The notes under the pieces: generated by a model | Seen by the model: the letters and a program-made list of their open reading frames with translations, nothing else | Told to the model about the DNA's origin: nothing | Databases searched by the model: none | Origin: CAYMLQ01 sp964390795 | GTDB taxonomy: Bacteria > Verrucomicrobiota > Kiritimatiellia > RFP12 > UBA1067 | Direction: 5' to 3' | Assembly: GCA_964390795.1 (NCBI GenBank) | Contig: CAYMLQ010000007.1 | Coordinates: 1-52,033, forward strand | Length of the DNA: 52,033 nt | Made by a program: the position numbers and the translations under genes | Part shown: piece by piece, positions 7,881 through 14,668 of the stretch | Position numbering within the stretch: position 1 is the first letter of the stretch | Layout: the number at the start of each line of letters is the position of its first letter

Positions 7881-8398
7881 AGCGCTGCGAAACGATCCTC
7901 TCCCTTGGAAGCAATCAGGGCGACCGACTCGACTGGCTCAAGCAGGCTGGCCTCGCGCTTCTGGCCCTGCCCGACACGCGCTGCGTCGCGTTCTCGCCGG
8001 TTTACGAGACCGCCCCTGTCGGTGTGCCCGAGACCTATGCCAGCCAGCCTTTCCTGAACTGCGTCGCCATCCTTGAGACGGACCTTGACCCTCGCGCCTT
8101 TTCCATTGCCATCCACGCCATCGAGGATCGTCTCGGCCGTGTCCGCGGCGACACCCTCGGGCTGCCCCGCACGATCGACATCGACATTCTCACCTTCGGC
8201 GACCTCCAGAGCGCCGCTCCGGAACTCCTCCTGCCGCACCCCCGCGCCAGCGTGCGCCGCTTCGTGCTCCAGCCCCTCGCCGACCTGCGCCCCGGCTTCG
8301 TTTTTCCCGGAACCTCCCGAACCGTCACCGACCTGCTGAACGCCCTGCCGCCCGGCCCGCCCGTGCAGCGCTACGACGGCTCATCCTCTTCCGTTTGA
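7877..8398 (+). CDS. folK: 6-hydroxymethyl-7,8-dihydropterin pyrophosphokinase
   Basis: A 173-residue HPPK that transfers pyrophosphate from ATP to 6-hydroxymethyl-dihydropterin in folate synthesis. Visible family motifs are LSLGSNQGDR near the N-terminus, FSPVYETAPVG, FLNCVAILETDL, and the signature RTIDIDILTFGD followed by LPHPRA. The ATG at 7877 overlaps the dapB stop (ATGA), fixing the start. There is no folP or folB neighbour, so the gene appears to ride in the dap operon. The C-terminus ends in a short low-complexity tail (YDGSSSSV). Confidence 0.95.
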   Translation: MKRCETILSLGSNQGDRLDWLKQAGLALLALPDTRCVAFSPVYETAPVGVPETYASQPFLNCVAILETDLDPRAFSIAIHAIEDRLGRVRGDTLGLPRTIDIDILTFGDLQSAAPELLLPHPRASVRRFVLQPLADLRPGFVFPGTSRTVTDLLNALPPGPPVQRYDGSSSSV

Positions 8399-8765
8399 CA
8401 CGTGATTGCCTGGGGCATTCCGCCACCGAGCCGCAGGTCATGTCGTCAGCGGATGACATGCTGGAGCGCTGCTTCAGCGTCTTGACGCACGCGCTGACGT
8501 CCCCCATTAGCATGTCGAGTCCAAACACATATTTTGCCGTGACCGGCGACGCGTTGCTGATATCCTGAGTCACGCGCACGGCGCCTCCAGAGGCCGCGCG
8601 CCCCCCCTGAAGGAAGCCCCGTGCAAGGTAGCCCGCTCCCGGATGCGGAGGAGAATGAACGTTGACCCAAATTTTGCATGGCTACGCTTGACTGCGCACC
8701 CCGTTTGATAAACAATATGCGGTTGATTATCAGCGAATCATGTTTTCGACCAAGATGGGATCTGA
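8399..8765. other. 367-base gap with a possible decayed minus-strand coding remnant
   Basis: No intact gene. On the minus strand an open stretch from about 8672 down to 8400 reads through segments such as GAGYLARGFLQGG and VRVTQDISNASPVTAK without a convincing start or family match. It may be the tail of a decayed gene, or chance openness in GC-rich DNA. The 3' part is AT-richer (TTTGATAAACAATATGCGG) and probably holds the promoter and leader of the TetR gene at 8766. Confidence 0.35.
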
Positions 8766-9404
8766 ATGGGCATCGTCATCAACCATGAGGCGCGCCGCAG
8801 CGCGATCATCTCCAAGTCGATCCAGCTCTTTGCCGAGCAGGGATATGACGGAGTCACGTACCAGAAGATCGCCGACAGTTGCGGCATCGCGCGCACCACG
8901 CTCTACAAATACTTTCACAGCAAACGCCAGATCTTCAATTACGCCATCTGGGAGGTCGCCAACCTCCTGATCGGTCGCTTCGCCGAAATCCTGAACCCCC
9001 GCGACAGCGTGCTCACGCGCCTCGACCGGCTGCTTCACGCCGTGCTCCAGCTTCTGTTCGAGCAGCGCATCATCCTGACCGTGATCCTCGACTACATCCT
9101 CGCGGCCCAGCGGTCCGGCCAAAATCTCGAGCGCATGATCGCGCGCCACACCATCGGCCTGCGCCGCATCCTCCACCGCCTCGTGGTCGAGGGCGTGCGC
9201 AAGGGCGAGCTTCAGAGTGTCAACACCCGCATCACGACCGAACTGCTCTACTCCCAGCTTGAGGCGGCCATCCTGCGCCTGACCGTCAGCCAGAACGCCG
9301 ACTTCAAGGAGCTGTCCGCCCTGCTCCACCAGTCCCTCTCGACCCTGAAAAACCCCGCCCCGCGAACCTCCGCGGCGCACACACGGACCTCGCGCGCCTC
9401 ATGA
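8766..9404 (+). CDS. TetR/AcrR family transcriptional regulator
   Basis: A 212-residue repressor-type regulator. The N-terminal DNA-binding domain is typical: RRSAIISKSIQLFAEQGYDGVTYQKIADSCGIARTTLYKYFHSKRQIF (shown here as overlapping family motifs), with the helix-turn-helix around residues 29-48 and the diagnostic TTLYKYF.SK. The C-terminal ligand-binding part is helical and unassigned. It overlaps the next gene by ATGA, and that gene overlaps the one after it, so the regulator and two small envelope proteins form one translation-coupled unit. The regulator may control this unit. TetR regulators usually respond to small molecules; the ligand is unknown. Confidence 0.92.
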   Translation: MGIVINHEARRSAIISKSIQLFAEQGYDGVTYQKIADSCGIARTTLYKYFHSKRQIFNYAIWEVANLLIGRFAEILNPRDSVLTRLDRLLHAVLQLLFEQRIILTVILDYILAAQRSGQNLERMIARHTIGLRRILHRLVVEGVRKGELQSVNTRITTELLYSQLEAAILRLTVSQNADFKELSALLHQSLSTLKNPAPRTSAAHTRTSRAS

Positions 9405-9856
9405 TCCGCACCCTCACACTCCTTCTCCTGACCGCCTTCGCCGCACGTGCTGCGGACGACGACGAGGCCCGCTTTAAGCCGAGAGCCTACGCGCCGGGCA
9501 AGACGTTGCAGAACCGCACCTACCGCGCGTCCGCGTACGCTCCGTCGGATAACCCGCGCCCGACAGAAACCCCGCTAACAACCTCCCGTAGCGGCTTCTG
9601 GAACCTCTTCAAGCAGAAAAGCTACGACGATGGCAAGCCGCTCGAGGCAAAGCCCTTGGAAGAGAGCCTCTCCTACAAACAGGAGCGACAAATCACCGTG
9701 CCGACCATGTCGGCGAACCCCGCCGCAGCCACCGACAAAAAGCCTTTCGTGGACGCGGGCGAGAAGCTGGCCGACGCGGGCTATCAGGCGCCCGAAAAGT
9801 CGCGCGACAAGAACCCGCTGCTGAAACCGCGCCAAGGCATCAAAGAGACCCCATGA
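9401..9856 (+). CDS. small exported protein of unknown function
   Basis: 151 residues with a signal peptide (MIRTLTLLLLTAFAARA, cleavage about residue 17), then a charged, Pro-, Lys- and Ala-rich polypeptide without hydrophobic core segments, probably disordered. I recognise no family. It starts inside the TetR stop and its own stop overlaps the start of the small membrane protein at 9853 (both ATGA), so expression of the three is coupled. It may be a periplasmic partner of the two-helix membrane protein that follows. Confidence 0.7.
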   Translation: MIRTLTLLLLTAFAARAADDDEARFKPRAYAPGKTLQNRTYRASAYAPSDNPRPTETPLTTSRSGFWNLFKQKSYDDGKPLEAKPLEESLSYKQERQITVPTMSANPAAATDKKPFVDAGEKLADAGYQAPEKSRDKNPLLKPRQGIKETP

Positions 9857-10128
9857 TATCCCTACCCGCCCTTCTCCAAGCCGCCTCCATCCTCTTCTTC
9901 GTGTGCGGCGCCTGCCTCTACTACAACATCCGCCGCCTGCTCTTCGCACGCGGCTACCCCATTTCGGTCTTCGTTTACAGCGGCCCCTGCTGGCCATACT
10001 ACCGCGACCTGGTCGAAAAATCAGATGCGCCCGAGCGCCGCCGTCTCAGAGCCCGCAAAACGGCCATGATCGTCTGCTTCGCCCTCGCGGGAGCGGGCCT
10101 CTTGTTTGCCTCGCTGATCGCACGCTGA
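9853..10128 (+). CDS. small two-helix membrane protein of unknown function
   Basis: 91 residues with two hydrophobic helices (about residues 5-25 and 70-89) separated by a polar loop containing VFVYSGPCWPYYRDLVEK. No family recognised. Translation is coupled to the upstream exported protein by an ATGA overlap, and rlmN begins 20 bases downstream. Probably an inner-membrane protein. Confidence 0.65.
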   Translation: MISLPALLQAASILFFVCGACLYYNIRRLLFARGYPISVFVYSGPCWPYYRDLVEKSDAPERRRLRARKTAMIVCFALAGAGLLFASLIAR

Positions 10129-10148
10129 CCACAGAAAATAAACCCGCC

Positions 10149-11339
10149 ATGACACACCCCTCAGCCTGGAGCCTGCTTCCCGCCGAGTGGAAGCCCCTCT
10201 GCAAAGAACTCGGCATTCCCTCCTACCGGGCCGACCAGATCGTCACCGGCCTCTACCAGGCCTTTGCCCAGTCGTGGCAGGAGATCACCACCCTGCCCCA
10301 AGAGCTGCGCGACCTCCTGTCCGCGCGCTTTTCGCTGGCCCCACTCGACACCGTCCAGACTCAGGCCTCGGATGACGGCGTCCGAAAGCTCCTGCTCGCC
10401 TGCGAGGACGGCGAGCGCATCGAGACCGTGCTCATCCCCTCCAAGGGACGCGTCACGCAGTGCATCTCCACGCAGGTGGGCTGCAATTTCGGCTGCGCCT
10501 TCTGCGCCAGCGGCCAGCTCGGCTGCGTGCGCGACCTCACGGCCGGAGAGATCGTCGCCCAGGTCATGGCCGCCTGCGAGCTGCTGCGTCAGGGTGCTGG
10601 GTTCGGGGTTCAGTGTTCAGGAGGCATAGGGTTAGGGCCTCAAACAGAAGGGCCGGACTCAGAAAGCTTGGACGCCAGCCGCCCATTCCCGAACCCTGAA
10701 CCCCGAACCCTGAGCCCTAAACCCGGCGCCAAGCCCACCTTGCCGCGTCCCGGCAACATCGTGGTCATGGGCATGGGCGAGCCCTTCGCGAACTACGACA
10801 ACACGCTCCGCGCCCTGCGCATCCTCAACGACCAGAAGGGCGTCAACATCGGCGCGCGCCACATCACCCTCAGCACCTGCGGCGTTGTCCCCGGCATCCA
10901 GCGCCTCGCCGAGGAGGGCCTGCAGTTCGAGCTTTCGGTCTCGCTCCACGCGCCCGACGACGCCCTGCGCGACCGCCTCATGCCGGTCAACCGGCGCTGG
11001 CCCATCGCCACGCTCCTCGACGCCTGCCGCGCCTACATGGAGAAGACCGGGCGCGTGGTGACCTTCGAGTACACCCTGGTCAAAAACCTGAACGACTGGC
11101 CGCACCACGCCGACGCCCTCATCCGCCTGCTTCGCAACCTGCCCTCCAAGGTCAACCTCATCCCGCTCAGCCCGGTCGAGGGGTTCGACGGCGAACGCCC
11201 CGATGACCGCGCCTGCCTCGCCTTCCTCGACGCACTCCTCAAGGCCAAGATCAACACCACCCTGCGCAAATCCCGAGGCAGGGAGGTCGACGCCGCCTGC
11301 GGCCAGTTGCGCCTCCGCAATCATGCAAGCGCGTCCTGA
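10149..11339 (+). CDS. rlmN: dual-specificity 23S rRNA/tRNA adenine-C2 methyltransferase, with repeat-derived insert
   Basis: A 396-residue radical SAM enzyme that methylates C2 of A2503 in 23S rRNA and A37 in some tRNAs. The [4Fe-4S] motif is CNFGCAFC, the SAM-binding GMGEP follows (NIVVMGMGEPFANYD), and the second catalytic cysteine is in VDAACGQL near the C-terminus. Between MAACELLRQ and PGNIVVMG (residues about 149-200), where other RlmN proteins have roughly 10-15 residues, there is a Pro/Gly-rich stretch of about 50 residues encoded by two 7-base-period arrays in inverted orientation. The frame stays open, so the insert is either tolerated as a surface loop or removed at RNA level. The start at 10149 was chosen because it begins the conserved N-terminal domain and follows the upstream stop by 20 bases. 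Confidence 0.95.
   Translation: MTHPSAWSLLPAEWKPLCKELGIPSYRADQIVTGLYQAFAQSWQEITTLPQELRDLLSARFSLAPLDTVQTQASDDGVRKLLLACEDGERIETVLIPSKGRVTQCISTQVGCNFGCAFCASGQLGCVRDLTAGEIVAQVMAACELLRQGAGFGVQCSGGIGLGPQTEGPDSESLDASRPFPNPEPRTLSPKPGAKPTLPRPGNIVVMGMGEPFANYDNTLRALRILNDQKGVNIGARHITLSTCGVVPGIQRLAEEGLQFELSVSLHAPDDALRDRLMPVNRRWPIATLLDACRAYMEKTGRVVTFEYTLVKNLNDWPHHADALIRLLRNLPSKVNLIPLSPVEGFDGERPDDRACLAFLDALLKAKINTTLRKSRGREVDAACGQLRLRNHASAS
10597..10723. repeat. inverted pair of 7-base-period arrays inside rlmN
   Basis: Left array 10597-10621: CTGGGTT, CGGGGTT, CAGTGTT, CAGG. Right array 10689-10723: CCGAACC, CTGAACC, CCGAACC, CTGAGCC, CTAAACC. GGGTTCGGGGTTCAG at 10599-10613 is the exact reverse complement of 10696-10710, so the transcript could form a 15-base-pair stem with an 82-base loop. 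The whole insert keeps the reading frame. Confidence 0.9.
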
Positions 11340-11359
11340 CTTTCGGCGTTGCGCCCCTC

Positions 11360-11507
11360 ATACCACCGCCCAGAAGTAATTAGATTAAACGGACTATCTC
11401 ACACACAGGGAGGGACGAGCGTCTGCTCGTCCAGGGCAAGCAGACGCTTGCCCCTCCCGTGTGTTTTGTGCCCGTCTTATGGTCTAAATAAATTTCGGCG
11501 GTGGTAT
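11360..11507. repeat. 148-base near-palindromic element (MITE- or REP-like), between convergent genes
   Basis: The ends are a perfect 11-base inverted repeat, ATACCACCGCC at 11360-11370 and its complement at 11497-11507. Inside, each half carries an AT-rich segment with TTAGA, then GGGAGGG, then a hairpin built on AGCGTCTGCT (left half) or its reverse complement AGCAGACGCT (right half): stems GGACGAGC/GCTCGTCC and GGGCAAGC/GCTTGCCC. An outer stem ACACAC.GGGAGGG (11401-11414) pairs with 11451-11464. The element is therefore two diverged copies of about 70 bases placed head to head. The right terminus touches the stop codon of the oxidoreductase gene. It may also act as a bidirectional terminator. 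Confidence 0.8.
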
Positions 11508-12841
11508 CAGATGTGCCAAGGCCCGCGCATTTGCTTCGTGAGCAGCTTGCTCGCCTCGGCATCGCCGATGATCTCCTGCTTGGCGGCGTCCCACTTCAGC
11601 TTGCGTCCAACGATGGAGGCGATGTACCCGAGATGGCCAGGCGTCTGCGAGCGATGGGCGATCTCGACCGGCGTGAGCGTGCGTTTGCGCGACTTGATAG
11701 AGTCGAGGAACTCCTTCTGATGCCCCGGGCTCTTGTAGAGTGTGACATCGAGAGAACCCTTCTTCTCACGGTCCTGAATGTCGCGAATCCACTGCTTGTC
11801 GGACGCGTCGATCGTGCCGCGTGTCACCCGAACCCAGCCGTTGGGCCCGATCCACTTCGCACCGCCCTGAATCTCGCCGTACCCGCCGGCGATGACGACC
11901 TCGACATCGCTGGGATACTTGCATTCGATCCGGTACTTGGTGGCCGTGTTCCAGACCTCACCCTGGGCGGGAAACTCGGCGGTGGCCGACACCTCGAGGG
12001 GGCCGACCGCATCATCAGGCCCGCACCCGTATTTCGGATTGGCCAGGCCCCAGTGAGCGATGTCGCAGTGATGCCCGATCCAGTCCATGAGCTGGCCGCC
12101 GCCGGTGTTGTAGTTCCAGCGCCAGTTCTTGTGGAAGCGGCAGGGGTTGAAGGGCATCATCTGCGCGGGGCCGGTCCAGAACTCGTAGTCCACTCCGGCA
12201 GGCACCGGCCCGTTCGGCTGATCCTTGCCGGTTTTGCCGAAGTCCGAGTGCCCCGAAGGCAGACCGACCTCGACGCGCGTAACCTTGCCGACATACCCGT
12301 TTTGGACGATCTCGGCAGCCCAGCGGAACAGCCCCTCGCTGCGCTGCCACGAACCGGTCTGCCAGATCCGCTTGTTCTGCTGCACGGCCCGAACCATCTC
12401 GATGCCCTCGTTGAGCGTGTGCGAAAGCGGCTTCTCGCAGAAGATGTCCTTGCCCGCTTGGGCGGCGGCGATGGCCGGAATCGAGTGCCAGTGATCCGGC
12501 GTGCTGATGCAGACGGCGTCGATGTCCTTGCGGGCCAGCAACTCGCGGAAATCCTTGTACCCTTTACAGTCCTGATTCTGATATTTCTTGTTGACCTTAT
12601 CCACGGCGTCCTTGAGGTGCGCCTCGTCCACGTCGCAGATCGCCACCACGCGGCAGGCGTCTTGAGCAAGGAAGGCGTTGAGATTGCCGCCGCCCTGCCA
12701 GCCGACACCGATGCAGCCCACGGTTATCTTGCCCGAGGGCGCATCCGCCCCGAACAGGCGGTGCGGAAGAATGAGAGGCGCGGCCGACGAAGCGGCCAGA
12801 AGTTTCAGCAGCGTGCGCCGATTGGTGAGTGGTGTTGTCAT
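11507..12841 (-). CDS. Gfo/Idh/MocA family oxidoreductase, Tat-exported
   Basis: A 444-residue NAD(P)-dependent oxidoreductase from the large family that acts on sugars and polyols. The N-terminus carries a twin-arginine signal (NRRTLLKLLAASSAAPLILP), then the Rossmann motif GCIGVGWQGGG, then DAVCISTPDHWH and the family signature CEKPLSH. The substrate domain includes FHKNWRWNYNTGGGQLMDWIGHHCDIAHWGL, typical of the Tat-exported subgroup common in Planctomycetes and Verrucomicrobia (written here in overlapping parts: FHKNWRWNYNTGGG and DWIGHHCDIAHWGL). The start at 12841 was chosen over 12907 because it places the RR motif at the N-terminus. It ends at the palindromic element, convergent with rlmN. 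Substrate unknown. Confidence 0.9.
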   Translation of the reverse strand: MTTPLTNRRTLLKLLAASSAAPLILPHRLFGADAPSGKITVGCIGVGWQGGGNLNAFLAQDACRVVAICDVDEAHLKDAVDKVNKKYQNQDCKGYKDFRELLARKDIDAVCISTPDHWHSIPAIAAAQAGKDIFCEKPLSHTLNEGIEMVRAVQQNKRIWQTGSWQRSEGLFRWAAEIVQNGYVGKVTRVEVGLPSGHSDFGKTGKDQPNGPVPAGVDYEFWTGPAQMMPFNPCRFHKNWRWNYNTGGGQLMDWIGHHCDIAHWGLANPKYGCGPDDAVGPLEVSATAEFPAQGEVWNTATKYRIECKYPSDVEVVIAGGYGEIQGGAKWIGPNGWVRVTRGTIDASDKQWIRDIQDREKKGSLDVTLYKSPGHQKEFLDSIKSRKRTLTPVEIAHRSQTPGHLGYIASIVGRKLKWDAAKQEIIGDAEASKLLTKQMRGPWHI

Positions 12842-13252
12842 CGTGTTCAACCCGTGGTTGGAGATTATGATGAGGTCAACGGCCTCATCGTTGAAGGTTG
12901 GGATCATTGTAGGTTGCTCTTTTCAAAGGAGCAAGCGTGATTTACTGATGGGGCGCATGAAGGTGCGCATTTTTATCAGGCCCAGTGCACCGCGTCGCAT
13001 AGCGGTGCTCCTTGCCGTCCTTGTTCCGACTGTGGCACTTGAGGCACATGACGGCGCAAATCATAAACCGCCGTCACGCAGCGATAAAGGGGCAAGGTCT
13101 GTAGCCAACCGCTTTTTGAGGCAGGAAACCCCATAAACATTGGCCTTTTTTAAGACTGGCACCCCTAAAAAACCTGTTTCAAGGGCGAATAGCGAAAGTC
13201 CGGCTAGTGCACCGAAGAAAACATGGGGTCGAAGGTTTGCAGAACGGGAACC
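12842..13252. other. 411-base gap, no intact gene
   Basis: Apart from the transposase remnant at 12942-13064 I see no gene. A plus-strand 62-codon frame at 12948-13136 has a hydrophobic stretch (RRIAVLLAVLVPTVALEA), but it overlaps the remnant on the opposite strand and has no well-spaced ribosome-binding site. AT-rich DNA with GGCCTTTTTTAAGACTGG near 13141 lies just downstream of the DUF3999 gene stop and could serve as an inefficient terminator. Confidence 0.4.
12942..13064 (-). pseudogene. transposase N-terminal remnant (IS1634/IS4-like)
   Basis: A 40-residue minus-strand frame reads MICAVMCLKCHSRNKDGKEH, then RYATRCTG. The part MCLKCHSRNKDGKEHRY resembles the start of IS1634/IS4-type transposases, which commonly begin M-F/Y-L-(R/K)-x2-x-R-x-K-D/N-G-K-x-H-x-Y-W. 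Homology stops after about 18 residues and the rest of the transposase is missing, so this is a relic of an insertion sequence. No terminal inverted repeats were found around it. The match is from memory of the family and needs a database check. Confidence 0.4.
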
Positions 13253-14668
13253 TCACTCCGGCGGAGCCGGCATCCGCCTGAGCGCCAACACGACGGCGAA
13301 ACCCAGAACCATCACCGCTAGCGCCACGGCCGACGGCAACAGCCACGCCGCCTCAGCCGAGAAGAAACGGCTGCCCGTCCGATGCCACGCCGGATTCTCA
13401 CACCAGCCCTCAAGCCGCGCGGCCACCGGCTTGAAACCCTTCCGCAGCAGCAACCGGATCTGCTCCGGCTGATACCCCTCCGGCCCCGACGCCTCGGGAT
13501 CGCCCGCCAACAGCGCGAAGGTCTGCCCGGTCCCGTACGGGAAAACGACGCGATGGCAAGGCCCCTTCCCTCCCGTCACCTCAAGATCCGCGGCCCCGGC
13601 GCCGTCCGTCAGCACCAAACAGTAGGTCGCTGCGCGCGACTCGGCTAACGCGATCTCCATGCGCTCCTGCTCAAAGTCCTGAAACACGATCCGCGCCAAC
13701 TCGCCCGACGCCACCTGCCGCCATTCGGGCGCCTCCGCCGACCGCCGGTCGACCCGCTCGAAAAGAAGATAGGACAGACTCAGGATACTCTTCGCCGAGC
13801 GCGTAAGGAGGCGCACCAGAGGCACGCGGCCTGCCTCGAAACAGATCCGCCGCGCCTCGGGAAACCTGGCTTTCAGCTCGGCAGGGTCCTCGGAGGTCAC
13901 GCGCACCGCGCGGTTGGTCAGGGGACGCGCGTCCCGCACCCACCGCACCTGCTCTGTCCAGCCGTCCACCCGGTCGATCCGGAACGGGCGCCGCTCTTCG
14001 CGGATCTGCCGCTCAATGTTCCGCACCGCGCCTGCGGCATCCGCCGACGTCGTGACCGTCGCGCCAAGCCCTTCGCGCGTGTCGTCCATCCGGTCAATCG
14101 TCAGCCGCACGTAGCGCTGCGCCACCGCTGGCAGACGGACCTCCTTCATGCTGAAATCGGCATGACTGGAAAGATCGAGAATGCGGGCGTCCCTTATGGC
14201 CAGCTGCCACAGGTTCCCGTCGGAAGACAGCTCGACCGTCACACGGCGCTCGAAGTCGCGCAGCGACGTGTGAATCGCAACGCCGCACAACGGCTCCGCC
14301 TTATTCCTGTCCGGCTCATCACGCTCCAGCGTCACCTGAAAACGCCGCCCCTCAAGCTCTTCAGCCCTCACCAGACGCAGCCGGACGCTCTGCCGCACGC
14401 GTTCCTCGCGCTCCTCCGTCACGTACTCGACCAGGCACGGCACAGCCTCTCGGCCTTCCCTGCGCAAAATGCGGATGTCGGCCAGGTCATCCCGCGTCGC
14501 GCGATAGGCTTCGGGCGTCAGCACGACCTCCGCCAACTCTTCTTGGGCCGAGCCTGGCAGGCTCAGCGGCGTCGCATACTGGAAACGCGAAGCTGGATCA
14601 GACACGCCCGCAGCCTTCAGGCACGCCGCTGTAAGAAACGCGCTCACCCATCCCGCACGCGTCTTCAT
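13253..14668 (-). CDS. DUF3999 family exported, membrane-anchored protein
   Basis: A 471-residue protein with a signal peptide (MKTRAGWVSAFLTAACLKAAG), a long extracytoplasmic beta-rich region and a single C-terminal transmembrane helix (AAWLLPSAVALAVMVLGFAVVLAL) followed by a short basic tail. Layout and motifs such as RYVRLTIDRMD and LSSDGNLWQ fit the DUF3999 family. DUF3999 genes are commonly found next to DUF2339 genes, and here the start at 14668 overlaps the DUF2339 stop by ATGA, which also fixes the start. The pair is thought to make an envelope complex, but no function is established. Length is close to that of known members. Confidence 0.8.
   Translation of the reverse strand: MKTRAGWVSAFLTAACLKAAGVSDPASRFQYATPLSLPGSAQEELAEVVLTPEAYRATRDDLADIRILRREGREAVPCLVEYVTEEREERVRQSVRLRLVRAEELEGRRFQVTLERDEPDRNKAEPLCGVAIHTSLRDFERRVTVELSSDGNLWQLAIRDARILDLSSHADFSMKEVRLPAVAQRYVRLTIDRMDDTREGLGATVTTSADAAGAVRNIERQIREERRPFRIDRVDGWTEQVRWVRDARPLTNRAVRVTSEDPAELKARFPEARRICFEAGRVPLVRLLTRSAKSILSLSYLLFERVDRRSAEAPEWRQVASGELARIVFQDFEQERMEIALAESRAATYCLVLTDGAGAADLEVTGGKGPCHRVVFPYGTGQTFALLAGDPEASGPEGYQPEQIRLLLRKGFKPVAARLEGWCENPAWHRTGSRFFSAEAAWLLPSAVALAVMVLGFAVVLALRRMPAPPE

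Noticed and set aside
12948..13136. 62-codon plus-strand frame with a signal-like stretch
   Set aside because: Poorly spaced ribosome-binding site and overlap with a transposase-like remnant on the opposite strand.
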